A stretch of 64,000 nucleotides of DNA from Vitis vinifera (Eukaryota; Streptophyta; Magnoliopsida; Vitales; Vitaceae): assembly GCF_030704535.1 (NCBI RefSeq), contig NC_081809.1, positions 1,009,501-1,073,500 on the forward strand. The letters run 5' to 3'. A model generated the notes under the pieces. It was not told the DNA's origin. It ran no database searches and worked only from the letters and a program-made list of their open reading frames with translations. Below are positions 12,501-25,200 of the stretch, in pieces (within the stretch, counting starts at the first letter, position 1; each line of letters opens with the position of its first letter). Both the position numbers and the translations under genes were made by a program.

Positions 12501-13228
12501 CACTGGGACACCTTTTTTTCTCTATTTTTCCCTTTTTTGCATTATCCCTGTGTTATAGTTGTTGTCCCCATCTTACATTATTATTTTCCTGACTGTAAGT
12601 TCATTACTTTTGAAAACCAAAAATAAAAAATAGGAAACCTTAAGAAAAACTTACTAAACTAAAGAAACCCCAATTGTATCTGTCCAATTCGCTCTTCCAT
12701 CATAGTAATCAATGAAAAACCTCTGCTTGTTCCCTCCTATATTTCGATATTCTATGTATCAATTAGACATAGCCTACAATATTCAACCTATTCAGGTATC
12801 ACATCCAAACAAAAACTCCTCCTACGCAAATAAGTTTCAAAACCTAATACAAGATCTGATAAATCCACAAAAAAAAAAAAAAAAAAAAAAAAAACTGTTC
12901 TGATTGCAAGATGACTGTCAAAAATGTAGTCATATATTGTCAACTAGATAGTGGAACACATCAAACAGTAAAACAATTCACTGCCACGTGATTGAAATCC
13001 CTATCTAAATCATGAATCAGAAACAAATAAAGTAATAAAAGAAAAGGCAATGCAACACATTAAAGTGCAAAATATAAAATTCACTATACTCAACCGAGAA
13101 AAAATTTAAAATATAACAAAATAAAAATAAAAATAAACCTTTGCAATGCTGGAGATAAGCTAACCAGAAGAGGAATCGCTACAAGCCCGAAACTCGCCCT
13201 CTGTTCTTGCAAAACCCTTGCTTGCCAT
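6553..13228 (-). CDS. Bromodomain and WD-repeat protein (PHIP/BRWD-like), 5' part of gene
   Basis: Plant homologue of the BRWD/PHIP family: N-terminal WD repeats and, outside this window, a C-terminal bromodomain. Likely a nuclear chromatin or ubiquitin-ligase adaptor (family inference). Coding exons on the minus strand: 13165-13228, 9809-10172, 9389-9543, 8867-9106, 6907-7016, 6742-6819 and 6553-6659, all with GT-AG borders and phases that join. The conserved N-terminus includes [21 protein letters not shown] repeats begin at [10 protein letters not shown] and continue through [23 protein letters not shown] and [15 protein letters not shown]. Initiation is either MASKGF at 13228 or MALQKY at 10158; the first exon splices in frame and adds 26 residues. 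At least 346 residues follow MALQKY before the gene leaves the window. Confidence 0.85.
7017..8866. other. Large intron of BRWD-like gene
   Basis: Holds the short LINE tail, a GAAA-type microsatellite near 7497-7530, and at about 8503-8600 a sequence beginning GGGTCTGTTTGCAATG that resembles one end of the PIF/Harbinger-like element at 27877. No matching second end was seen. No coding signal. Confidence 0.5.
7319..7377 (-). mobile_element. Ultra-short LINE 3' tail (19 bp) with 20-bp target duplication
   Basis: Two perfect 20-bp copies, at 7319-7338 and 7358-7377, flank 19 bases. On the minus strand these read TACCTACC followed by a run of A. That matches the 3' end of plant L1 elements just before the poly(A), and a similar end is at 58703. 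The structure is what target-primed reverse transcription gives after extreme 5' truncation. Confidence 0.75.
9673..9698. repeat. (CA)n microsatellite in BRWD-like intron
   Basis: About 12 CA units with one interruption, between coding exons 9389-9543 and 9809-10172. Confidence 0.9.
10363..12680. repeat. Four-copy tandem repeat in BRWD-like intron 1
   Basis: Imperfect units begin near 10363, 11393, 11865 and 12299, each opening with a GATTATGGCCCTTTTGGTGA-like block. Each then shares an AGCTGAAAGCTAACCCTTAA block, a CCCCTCATGGG block and an AACTAAAGAAACCCCAATTG tail. The units decay left to right. Unit 1 is longer because it carries the inserted TIR element at 10537-11103. Units 2 and 3 are 472 and 434 bases. 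No coding potential was seen. Confidence 0.85.
10537..11103. mobile_element. Small TIR element inserted in tandem-repeat unit 1
   Basis: This 567-bp insert is absent from the other three units. Its ends are inverted (left ATAATGGTTCAAAGTATC, right reverse complement CCCATTGTTCAAAGTCAT). It is flanked by TTAGATAC at 10529-10536 and GTAGATAC at 11104-11111, an 8-bp duplication with one mismatch. An 8-9 bp duplication fits hAT or Mutator-like elements. No ORF is inside, so it is non-autonomous. Confidence 0.7.
12869..12894. repeat. Poly(A) tract in intron
   Basis: A run of about 26 A. No retroelement body was recognised immediately upstream. Confidence 0.8.
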
Positions 13229-13246
13229 AATCCATAATGCATTCCT

Positions 13247-13419
13247 CTGAAACCCCAAATTCAAGTCATTCTCACTCAATACTAAACTGAACAAAAATTC
13301 AGGATTAAAAAAACCACAAAAAAAAATCCAATTCAAGATCCAATTGAATACATGCACTAGCCCTACGCAATTCCCTAAACTACGTTTTCTTCCCAAATCC
13401 AAACCCCAATGACCCTACC
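13247..13419 (-). other. 5'-UTR intron of the BRWD-like gene; untranslated exon 1 lies at 13420-~13720
   Basis: On the minus strand a donor (AAG then GTAGGG, exon ending at 13419) and an acceptor (TTTCAG before 13246) fit a leader intron of roughly 170 bases. Upstream exon 1 has no ATG on the minus strand between 13420 and about 13740, so translation must begin in exon 2 or later. A CT-rich stretch near 13670-13720 resembles a plant transcription start region. This was predicted from splice signals only. Confidence 0.5.
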
Positions 13420-13739
13420 TTCAATGGAGTTCCGTTGGGGCGCGAAACGACGCCGCTTCGTGGACGGGAGTGAGCCTTGGGCTCCGTCGATTGTGCGATA
13501 ACAGCGAATGGGGATCGAGAGAGTCCAAGGATTCGAAAGAGAGAAATAAAAACCAAAAAAAAAAACACGGAGCGAGTGAGGAGCACGTGCGAGAGGGAAT
13601 TGGGATTGTTTGGAGGGAGCTCTGCGAATATTGTTAGAGCTTTCTACTTAGTTTTTCTATAGAGAGAGATAGAGCGGTGGGAGAAAAGAGAGAAAAAGAA
13701 GAAAGGCGAAGAAGAGAGAGAATGGTCGACGGAAGCGTT

Positions 13740-16700
13740 TTAAATCTTTACGCCCACTCCTCTTAGAGATGCCTTGAAAAATAAAAAAATTTAAAATTAA
13801 AAAACATGTATATGTATAATATATGGAAAACTAAAAGATACATATTTTGGGAGTGTCACACAACGCGCGTCCCTGTCGCGTGGCGGCGGCCATGGTGCCA
13901 AACGTGGAATGTGCTTTTCCTTTCTCTTTTTTTTTTTTTTTTTTTTTAACCTTTTTTCTTTAATAATTAATGTTACTCTTTTTGTCATAAATGCTATTAA
14001 CTTTTGCCAAATATGGAATGTGTTTTTTTCTTTATTATCTCCCTTAATGGGGATTCTAATTAATGAGTAATACAACTTTCTTTAATTTTATTGTAATTTT
14101 CATCAAGCAATCCTCTTATTTATTTCTTCAATTGATTTGAATAATAATCTTTTTCTATTTCTTACATTAATTCATGTGACTTAGCTTTTTTGTCTTATTA
14201 AATTCATTTTTAAATTTTAAGAATATTTGCATGTTTGTGACATGGCATCTTTCTTTTAATTCATATCATATTATATACAAATATTTAAAATATATATTAA
14301 TTAACATAATACGTATACAAAGCCCCCAATTTGACACATTCATTATAATATATTTTTTCCTTATTTCGTTTATAACATCATTAATCATGCTATGAAATAT
14401 TTACTACAAATATTTTTCCAATTTAAATAAATATTTTACTTGATTTACCAAATGCAACCCATTTACACCACAATCATTGATATAAGATGTCAAATTCTGA
14501 TTTAACTTATAGGAGTATAAATCGACTTTTTAACTATTACAAGGTAATGACAATGATATCCAATCAAAATTGAATTTGTAATTTCATAGATTGGTTGATG
14601 ATGAAATCCGATAATTTTTAAATATTTTATCGAAATATTTGTAATTTAAGATGTGTACATTGAAATAAAAGATATCAATATGTCATCAACATTTGACCAT
14701 CCTAGTGTCATGTAAAAATTTGAATATAGCATAGTATAAAATTTTAAATATTTTTTTTTATTATGAGAAAAAAGCAAAATAATGGTGACTAATTATATTT
14801 AATTTTAATATTAAAAATAATAAGTAAAACTAGCCCTTATTATTTAATATTAAAAATTTAATAATACAAAATATTTTTTATAAGGATCATTTTTTATTTT
14901 TCATAAAATAAGATTATTGAAAATTTCATCATTGGGCTGTGGACACGGTATGACAAAGATTCCTGAAAAGGGCAAAAAAAAGCCAAGGGAAAGGGAAAAG
15001 AAAATTTCACGCGCTTTTAAGTGAAAGTGATGTAGCATTCGATACGATTGAGGAAGGATACAAAAATGATTATAAAGGGGTTGTTGGTCATTGTACATAT
15101 CTCCTTCTAGCCTTCTTGTTTTTTCCCTCAGCTCTACGCCACTGACGCGAAAAATAAATAAATAAATAAAGGGAAAAATAAAATCGATAATTAATAAAAT
15201 AAAAGGCAAATGTGACTTTAGGGGTTGTATTGAATTTATCTAATAATAATCACATACATTAAATATAACAAAAATATATTAATTTAACTAATATTTTAAT
15301 CATAAATAATATAAATAATTATTTAATAAGCAACGTAAATATTAAAAAACATAATAAAAATAAAAATTAACAATAAAATATTATCCAAAAAAAAATAACT
15401 CAAAATAATATAAATATTTTTTTAATTTTGTAAAAAATAATATAAATCCTTACAAATTATAATCCAATCGTTTTCTAGTTTTGGTTGTCATTTAAAAAAA
15501 AAAACAATGACTGAAAAAAATAAATAAATAAATAAAAGGTAGAAGGGTTAGAACTTAGAAGGATGGTAGACTTTTTTTTCAAATGCAACGGCTTTTGCCG
15601 TGCATGACATGTCTCTGTTTTATTTATTTATTTATTTTTATTATTAATTTTCAATTTTTTTGGGACAGTGTCCCTACATGTTGGGGTAATAAATTTTCAA
15701 ACCTCTCACAACCTCGGATATTACTGGAATTTGGATAAGGTTGATGTGACTCTCCGATCTTTCTACTTCAGCAAAAAGTGGTGGAAATTCTCTATCATGC
15801 TTTGTAATTTAAGCTTAAACTACAACTATAGCCCCAGTCTCAACGGCATATCATTCTCCTCCAAATTAATTTTTATTTTTTATTATGAAAAAAATATATC
15901 GGATTCGGTTGGATGGTGGAAGAATTGGCGGAATTTAAAACTGTTTTATAATAAATAAAGCATAATTTTGAAATTTTAAAAAATAAAATAAAAAAATAAT
16001 TTGTACTTTTCCTTCAAGCAAAAGCATCTATTATTGTACTTTTTCAAATATATAAATAAACGATATATTAGGTAAAAAACTTTATCCCAATTAGAATTTT
16101 TCAAAAACTATTTTTGAAAAAAGTTACCAAACATATCCATATCATAAGTTTTTCAAATATGCTTCTTGTGGTGTTTCTCCCTTAAGACATATAATGCATA
16201 AAAGTCCGTTCGACAATGATTTTAGGAAACGTTTTTAATATTTTTAATACTTGAAAATTTTTATTGTTTAAGTGTTATAAATATTAGAAACATGTTATAT
16301 AATTATTATCAAACACACTCTAAGTAACTTTTAGAAAAATATTTTAGAAATCTGTTAATTTCATAAATTTAACCAGGAAGGAAAAAAATGGAAAATGCCC
16401 CTTTTCAGATAAGAAATTCCAAAGTATGGAATATGGGGAGCCCATACTGAACTTGGACTGATCCGTTTGGGCTTCACCCAAAGAGAAGTGTTTTGTTTTC
16501 TGGGCTGGGCTTTGTGTACACATCAACTCAAAGTTCAGTCTTTTGTTTCTCGTGGGCCGAACTCAGCAGAGATATGTGGAGTGGGCCTAACATATTAATC
16601 ATTAGCATTGGTGAGCTCGTCTGAGATGCTATTTTTGCCCATACATTTAGGCCCATAGAATTTATTTTGAACTTTCATATATAGGAAAAAAAAACATTTT

Positions 16701-18540
16701 TAGTAGTCCATTAAATGAGGATATATTTAATATAACTATTTGGAAATCAAATCTTCTATAATGAATTTCAAAATTAGTACCATAAATTGAAAATTGGTGA
16801 ATATTGAGTTGCCTGTCCTATAGAAAAAATATGTACCATACACATCTTTTCAAAAGATCTTTCATTGTTTTTGGCCACGATCACGTCATATGAGCCACTG
16901 TGCTTCTTTTATCACACAGATATAATTCCAAGCTAGTTTGGGTTCAAAGACTACTTTAGTAACAAATATTTAAAATGACTCCTTTTTGTCACATATCTCA
17001 TCTTCTATTTTTCAAAAAAAAGAATTCATATCTTGAAATTGCAACTTTAGTACAAATTTAAAAATTATTATTCTAGCAAATATTTAAAAACCATATTTTT
17101 GGGGGCCCATTGTAGCCCATGGTTCATACATTAATGATAAAGCAAGCTCCAATCCAACATTTGGAGTAGGCCCATTTCATCCTACAGATTAACACTAAAC
17201 TAGGGAAAAGGTGTATTACAGGTGGCTCTCTCTTTTTTCTCTCCGATCTTTCTCTTCTATGAAGTAGACATTGACTTAGCCATTGGAGAGGGATTCTTGA
17301 GATCCTCTCTAGGTATCCTTTGTTTCGCAGGCGTTCCTTGGCCAAACAGAAGGTAATCGCTGCTGAATTGAAGCAGAAGATATTCAACTTGTTGTAGTAC
17401 TATCTTTTTATTTTTATTTTTTATGTTAGAACAATATTAAAATTGTGATTTCTAATTTTTAAAGGTTTTAAATTATTTTAAAAAATAGAAAATGACAAGT
17501 TTTAACAACAGTGTCACATGCCCATGACCGACATTTTATTTGGTTCAAAAGGGTCATTTTGACCCACAATTCATTATAGGCTGCATAAAGGAAAAGTCTA
17601 TTGCAAGTTGGAACACTCCTACGCTATAAAGTCAGTCTATCCTCCTTTTTCTTACAAGAAAAGCAACGTTACTAGAGAAACGTGTCCAAATTAATCTAAG
17701 TCTGGAGCCGCCGGGATGATGAGACTTGGAGAGTAATAAATAGCATTTATGAACATGGCCACCAAAATAAAAATTTGAATGGATAATGAGATGGCTGGTC
17801 GCCCCACGTGATTTCTTGTCCTATGCTTCGCCTACTATATGTTAATGTTATATATGTTGATTAATATCATAGACCTAGGTCTACAAGTTGGGCACTAAAA
17901 CTTTTAAATCGAAGTTTAGAATATATTAATAAAGGAAGAAATTTATTATACCGTATATATACAGACAATAGATTCTTCTCGTTGGATCGACCAACAAATG
18001 TCTACACAAGTATTTCTTTATAAATTGCATCACGAATTATATTAACTTCATGATGTATGGTTTTTAAAATTGTGAAGGTCTATTGGACAGAGAGCCAGCC
18101 CAATTCCAATCGATCAGTTTGATCGGAGGGTGTGAAATAAGAAGGTCCATGGAGGAGCATCTTATGGGTACGCATGGGATATATGATCCCGGCCATAAAA
18201 ATTAAAATGTAAGAATGGTTACATTGGAGTTGGGGGCATTTCCACTTGCAAGACTAGGAAAAAGCAAAAGGAACCGAGACAGTGACTAATGTAGGCAGCG
18301 CGTGTGTTCTTCCACGACCAATTCGCTGCATGGAAAATCCATGAGCTGGCCACTGGGATTGATTTTTGAAAAAGCCAGAGTTCCACAAGCTCAAGAAATT
18401 GACATTTTGAGAGTGAATTATTGGCAGAGATAAGCACGAGTTGAATGGGTAAATGGACGTGGCAACAAGATTAATCACTTGTTTTGAAATTGGAAAGGTA
18501 CATCTTATTTTATTAATAAAGGACAAACAGCTCCCTACAT
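13740..18540. other. Intergenic DNA between BRWD-like gene and GH17 gene
   Basis: AT-rich; no gene recognised. A GC-rich patch lies at 13855-13905. Poly(T) and poly(A) tracts lie at 13925-13945 and 15485-15530. Several TGGGCC/GGCCCA motifs occur at 16430-16680, and a CACGTG G-box lies near 17805. The ORFs here are short and show no family signature. Confidence 0.6.
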
Positions 18541-18545
18541 ATCTC

Positions 18546-18552
18546 TATATAA
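18546..18552 (+). promoter_or_regulatory. TATA box of the GH17 gene
   Basis: TATATAA about 60 bases before the ATG at 18613. It lies only about 10 bases before the ATG at 18562, which would therefore precede the expected transcription start at about 18575-18585. Confidence 0.7.
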
Positions 18553-18612
18553 GGAGCTCAGATGGTGGGGAGAAGATGTACACTTGCTCTTAGAACTAGT
18601 AGAAGTTCTTCA

Positions 18613-19811
18613 ATGGCTGCAATGGTGCTTCTTCTCGGGTTTTTATTGGCAACCCTTCAGATAACAGGTCTCTCTTCCCTCTCTCCCCCTCTCCCTCTTT
18701 CTCTTTCTCTCTCTCGTTCTCTCTCACTACGTAGTACGTATATAACTTATCTTGGAATAAATGGATTCTTTTCAATGTTGCAGGAGTGAAATCAGTGGGT
18801 GTATGCTATGGAATGCTAGGCAACAATCTACCACCAGCATCACAAGTGGTAGCTCTGTATAAATCTCGCAACATCGACCGCATGAGAATCTACGATCCAA
18901 ATCAAGCAGCTCTTCAAGCCCTTAGGGGCTCCAACATTCAACTCATGCTGGGTGTCCCAAACTCGGACCTCCAAGGCCTCGCCACCAACCCTTCCCAAGC
19001 ACAGTCATGGGTTCAAAGAAATGTGAGGAACTACTGGCCCGGCGTCAGTTTCCGGTACATCGCAGTCGGGAACGAAGTGAGTCCCGTCAATGGAGGCACA
19101 TCACGGTTTGCGCAGTTTGTTCTGCCGGCCATGCGAAACATACGAGCAGCACTCGCATCAGCAGGCCTCCAGGACCGAGTCAAGGTCTCCACCGCAATCG
19201 ACTTAACACTTCTGGGCAACTCCTACCCTCCATCTCAAGGCGCTTTCCGGGGAGATGTGAGGGGTTATTTGGATCCCATCATCCGCTTCCTGGTAGACAA
19301 TAAGTCGCCGCTTCTGGCGAATATATACCCTTATTTCAGCTACTCAGGCAACCCCAAGGACATATCTCTTCCCTACGCTTTGTTCACTGCAAATTCAGTT
19401 GTTGTATGGGACGGCCAGCGCGGGTATAAGAATCTGTTCGATGCCATGCTAGATGCTCTGTACTCGGCTCTGGAGAGGGCCGGAGGGGCGTCGTTGGAGG
19501 TGGTGCTGTCGGAGAGTGGCTGGCCGTCTGCCGGGGGATTTGGGACTACGGTTGATAATGCAAGGACTTATAATTCGAATTTGATCCGCCACGTCAAAGG
19601 CGGGACTCCGAAGAGGCCAGGAAGAGCCATAGAGACTTACCTCTTTGCCATGTTTGATGAGAACAAGAAGGAGCCGCAGTTGGAGAAACATTTTGGGCTT
19701 TTCTTTCCAAACAAACAGCCGAAGTACTCTATCAACTTTTCTGGAGAAAAACCTTGGGATGTGTCTAGTGAAAATGATACAAATGAAGAATCCCTCAAGA
19801 GTGACATATAA
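18613..19811 (+). CDS. Glucan endo-1,3-beta-glucosidase, GH17 family
   Basis: Secreted hydrolase that cuts internal beta-1,3-glucan bonds; family roles are callose turnover and pathogenesis-related defence. Exons 18613-18667 and 18784-19811, with a short CT-rich intron; 360 residues. Residues 1-18 form a hydrophobic signal peptide ([16 protein letters not shown]). The intron near the signal-peptide border is typical of plant GH17 genes. The mature part opens with [13 protein letters not shown]. Catalytic glutamates sit in VGNEV (about residue 116, acid/base) and in the signature [10 protein letters not shown] (about residue 262, nucleophile). There is no X8 domain or GPI tail. A short tail after NFSGEKPW could be a vacuolar sorting extension. 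The start at 18613 is preferred over 18562 because of the TATA position. Confidence 0.93.
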
Positions 19812-19871
19812 GCATTGCAATAACAATGCTTTATTTCCATGTATCTTAGCTTTTCAGCGTTAAGAGCATAT

Positions 19872-19877
19872 AATAAA
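19872..19877 (+). terminator. Polyadenylation signal of GH17 gene
   Basis: AATAAA 61 bases after the stop codon. Confidence 0.6.
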
Positions 19878-20163
19878 GTGAAGAACTATAGCCTTGTAAA
19901 ATCCTTTATTTCCATGTATCTTATCTTCATATGTTACATCTACATCATTTGTTATTTGGTCTAATATCGTTGAGATTTCTATTCATGACCTTATAACAAT
20001 TCCACTTAAAATATTTTTATTGCTTTTATTAACATAATAGTGTTTCCATTAAAAATAATTTTAATTAAACATAATTAATTATGGTTAAAAGGATTAGAAA
20101 CTTTTTTAGTAAATGTTTGATACAACTTAATATTTATTATATTTTAAGTTAAATTATTTTTAA

Positions 20164-20550
20164 GGGAGTGTTTGGTAAAACTTAATCCTTATTATTTAAT
20201 GACTTAAGTTGGTTTTAAGTTAAATTATACTTAAATTGTTGACTTAAAACTTATTACTTTAAGTATTAAGATTGTTTGTAAAATTAACTTAAAATTTATT
20301 CTAAACCATTAAATTAATATATTTATCCTCATAAATTATGTAAAAGAGATAGTAACAACGAGATCATGAATGTATCTAGAGTAAACGAGGGTAAAGGTAA
20401 AATAAAGATTTGTATTTAAGAATAAGTTAATCATTTTTATTTAAAAATGTTTTTTATTTTAAATCACACCATTAAGTTATTTTATCAAACACACTTAAAT
20501 TAATTTATTAAGTCATTTTAAGTTATTAATTTCATTTACCAAACATTCAT
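20164..20550. mobile_element. Tourist-like MITE, copy 1
   Basis: A 387-bp AT-rich element with ends GGGAGTGTTTGGTAAAAC and (reverse complement) ATGAATGTTTGGTAAATG. TAA lies on both sides (20161-20163 and 20551-20553), the PIF/Harbinger 3-bp target. No ORF. A second, more decayed stretch of the same family follows directly at about 20551-21010. Confidence 0.72.
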
Positions 20551-21079
20551 TAAGTTTTTAACTTAAAATTTATTATTTAACTTTCAACTATAAATATTAA
20601 AGTTGTTTAATAAAGTAAACTTAAAATTTACTCTAAAATATAAATTTATATATTTATCCTCATTAAGCTTAATTTTTATTTATCCTCATTGATTTTAACT
20701 CATATTTATTTTTATTAATTTTAAATAATAAATTTATTAATAAAATGTTTATATTTAAAATATTGTAAATATATAATATAACTATAAAATATTTATATTA
20801 TAAAAAATAAATCATGAATGTCATAATTCTAAAATATGTTATCACTAGTATGAATAAATGGGGTAAAAAAGATTTGAGATTAACAATAAGTTAATTATAT
20901 TGACTTGATAATTAATGTTAAAATAACTTTAAATTATAATTAAGTATATTTAATGATTTAAATTAAGCTATTAAATAATATCAAATTAATAAGTTGATTT
21001 ATCCCACATGCTTTAAGTCTCTTTCAAAATCACTTAAAACGGGTTTTAATAAATTAAAATTTTAAATAAAATGATACCC

Positions 21080-22245
21080 TAACGTGATGTCTTACTATTA
21101 ATTAAGATTCAAGACCTAGGGCCGGCTGATTCGTCTGGTCGGACCGGCCCAATGTGGCCCATTAACTAAATCCCAAGTGGGGCTCATCCACGTGATCCAT
21201 GCCACCGCAGTTCAGTTCCCCAAAACCTATGATATATCATATATGATACACATCCAACAAAATAAAGTAATTCAAAGTCTTCAAACTAAGTTCACTACCG
21301 GATGAGAGCAAATGATATTCTAATGAACAAATAAATGCAGCCCCATACATGAACTGCTAGCTCTGTAAAACATGGGCTGTGTTGAAAGTGTCCGCGTGTC
21401 GAGGGTGTCCGATACGATACTTTGGGAAATTTCGGAGTTCCATGCGGGATTGCTTCTTGTTACTCGACCAGACCACAGCACCAAGGGGTCGTCAGGCAAC
21501 GGGACAACTGGACCAAACTTTTTTTAGTAGTAAATTTTCACAGGCTATTATTAGATATATTTTTATAATAATTAAATATAAAACATAATTTTATAAATAT
21601 TAAAAAAAAAACAATTTGAATATATACGGTTTTTTTATTTTGTTATTTTTTGAAATTTTATTAGAAGTGAATTTATTCGCTCATTTACATAATACTTTTC
21701 CTTGTTCTCTAATAAATCGACTAATTAAACTCGTGTTTGTATAATCAATTCAATCCCTCTATTGGATTGAGAGCAAGAGACTATGAAAAGATCACTTGGA
21801 CTTAAGAAAATGTGGCTTGGATTTAATATTTCTATTAATTTTTATTCCATCAATATTTGTATCAATATTTTTCGATATATCCGTAAATTTCAATTACCAA
21901 AATATTCATAAAAATATCTATATACTCTAATATATCTATAAAATTCAACTTTCAAAATATTTATAAAAATTGACTTTTTCATCATTATGTGAAAAAAAAA
22001 GTTCTTCACTTTTTTTTTTCTCTTTTCACTGAGAGGTGAAGAGCTTGAAAAAAAAAGGCGAAGGGTTCTTCGGCCTAGATTTCATGGCAGAAAACCCAAC
22101 CTAACTCACATTTGAAAGAAAATGTTGACCTCATAGGAATGTTAAAACACTAGGTCGCAAAGAAAAATCAAAATTTACCTAGTAATAGAATAACCATGAA
22201 TGTAGCTTGTAATAAATTAATTCAAACACCACTTTATTTTATCTA
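21080..22245. other. Intergenic DNA before the degenerate Copia
   Basis: Nothing coding recognised. Around 21120-21200 it is GC-richer with GGCCCA motifs; the rest is AT-rich. Confidence 0.5.
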
Positions 22246-22249
22246 CTTA

Positions 22250-25200
22250 CAAGATGGAAAACAAATCATTTTGGTATATGGTATAATCATGATTTTGGAA
22301 GAATTATTCCTAGTATGGTATAATTGTGATTTGGAAGGTATGAATGGCAAGGAATCCGGACCGTAGCAATGTAAATATCAAAGAAGTCAACAATTTCTTA
22401 GAATATATATATATATTTTCTTCTATGTATAAAATCCCTATAACACTGAAAGTGAAATGTATAGAGAAATACAGAGAGAGATTTTGCATTGTTCACCCAA
22501 TTATTTTATTTCTCCAGAGCACCGATCTTGGTGACTCTTGAAACCTAAGCTTGCTTTAGATTGATGTTTCGGATTCTTTTGTTTTACATTACTCAGACCA
22601 TCTAGGAATTGTTTTAATCTCCAAACTCCTTGAAGGTTATAACTATGGGTAATGGAGTTGTGTCATGCGTATCAATCTTAGCACAAAGAATAAGATCGGA
22701 TTCATCAATGGATCCATTGAGGCACCAACATCTACAGATCTAAAGTTTCCCATCTAGCGGCGATGCAATGACATGGTGCTGTCATGGATCCTGAACTCAG
22801 TCCATCCCGACATAGCCAATAGTGTTATTTACGTTGAGACGACGATCTCAAAGAGAGATTCTCACAAGGAAATGACCCCAGAATTTATCAAATTTGATAA
22901 GAAATTATTGAACATAGATAGGAACAACAATTTATTTCTGTTTATTATACCAAGATGAAAGCACTTTGGGATGAATTGGCCTCATATCATGATCCCCTAC
23001 CTCGCACTTGTGGTGGACTGAATGACCTTGCCAAACGAGAAGAAAATGAAAGAGTCGTGCAGTTCCTTATGGGACTGAATGAATCCTATGCCACTCAGAC
23101 ACATGCAAGGCCCATGCTTTGGTGCTTCAACAAGAAAGGAAAACTGATGTAGTCTCTTTCGCGAGCCCAACACCGGTCATCATGCAATGCAACTAACTAA
23201 TTTGCATCAGATGACACAAGTCAACCTTTCACGATGTAAGAAAATGAGACTTTAAGAAAGTAACTCAAGTGCAGCTATTGTGATCGAAACAGCCACCTTG
23301 TTGATTGTTGTTTTTATTTACATGGGTTTCCAGTTGGTCACAAATTGCATGGCAAAAATGTGAAGCCAAAGAAACCAGTTGCACACAACATTCCCACTAA
23401 CATAGTGGAACCAATCAAATGACCAACTACAGGGGCAACTACATTAGGTATAATAAGATTCACTTGCAATAATGCTCAATATGGTTCACATTCAACTTTA
23501 CATTGGATTGTGGATAGTGGTGCTACCAATCACATATCTTAGTCTATCACTGTCACAAAATAAATTGAATATTAATCATGATTTTGTGGAATTACCTAAT
23601 GCTGGTCAAGTTGAAATCAAATCAAATCAACTAGGTCTATTGAGTTATCATTTGACTTGATTCTTCATGGGGGGTGTTGTATGTTCCAAAATTTCGAGTT
23701 TATTTTGTTGTCAATTAGCAAGTTTACTCAAGCATTGAGATGTAATGTGACATTTTACCTTGATTTTTGTGTGGTACAAGATGTGTCTACAAAGAAGATG
23801 ATTGGCCTAGGCAAGCAACATAATGGGTTGTACTATCTCACATCCAACCAGAATCTTCACTTTGCTCACAGTGTTAACTATACCTTTAAACTATGGCATT
23901 AATGAGTAAAACATCCATCATCTGCACCTCTTTAAACTTTATCCAAGACTATTCCAAAAATAATTTTTGATTCTCAACATGTTTGTGACATTTGTCATTT
24001 AGCTAGACAAACACGTTTATTCTTTTCCCATAGTTCAATCTCATCTAATGCACCTGTTGATTTAATTCATTGTGATATTTGGGGACCTCATAAAGTCCAA
24101 TTTCATTATGGGGCACAATATTTTTTAACTATTGTGAAAGACTTTTCTTGTTTTACTTGGATTCATCTCATGAGTTTTACATTTGAAACATAATCATTGA
24201 TGAAATCATTTTTCTTTTGGGTTAAAACTCAATTAATTTACTGTGATATCAAGGTTGTACGTACTGATAATGAGAATAAATTCACCTTTATACGTTCTTT
24301 TTTTGATAGTCATGACACTATTTTTCAACATTCTTGCACATACACACCTTAATAAAATGGGTTGCAAAGTGCAAATATCGTCATCTCTTAAATGTGGGAC
24401 GTGCCCTTCGCTTTCAAGCAAATTTGCCTATAGAGTTTTAAGGAGATAGTGTCCAAACAACTTGCTATCTCATTAATCGTCTACCTACACCTTTGTTGTC
24501 TCACAAGTCACCATATGAAATTTTACATGGAAAGTCACCTACTTACTCTCATATTCGCATTTTTAGATGTTTATGACATGCAACCAACCTCACACCCATG
24601 CATAAATTTGACATGCGTGCTCGTCGTTGCAATTTTTTTTGCTATCCCCTTGGGCAAAAAGGATATTGTGTGTATGATCTTGATACTAAGAAAATTTTCA
24701 CCTTTCAAGATGTTGTTTTTCATGAACACATCTTTCTCTTTTCAATCTCACCACTTGAAAGTCAATTTGATTATCCTGTTTTACCCATACCACTTGATGA
24801 AGTCACGACCTTTACGCCCTTAGCCATGGTTAACTCTCTTGATTATATTTCATCACTTTCCCAAGTCAAACCCCCATTATCTATGGAAAGTTCCATTCCT
24901 ATTGAATCCACACAAATTTCACCACAACATCAGCCCCCATTTCATCGCTCTACTCAATCCACTAAGACCTCAACTCATCTTAGAGACTACCAAGTCAACC
25001 ATGCCTTGTTGCTTGACCAAGGAACAATCACTCCTTCCACGTCAAGTATATAATACCTTCTCAATTGGTATGTCACTTACTCTAACTTCTCCACTACTCA
25101 TTACAAATTTGTGCATAATATTTTTCACTTGGTAGAACCAACATCTTATGAGTAGGCCCGACAAGATCCTAAGTGGGTTGAAACAATGCAAACTGAACTT

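Noticed and set aside
15668-15958. 96-codon ORF in intergenic DNA
   Set aside because: No motif, AT-driven composition, no splice or promoter context.
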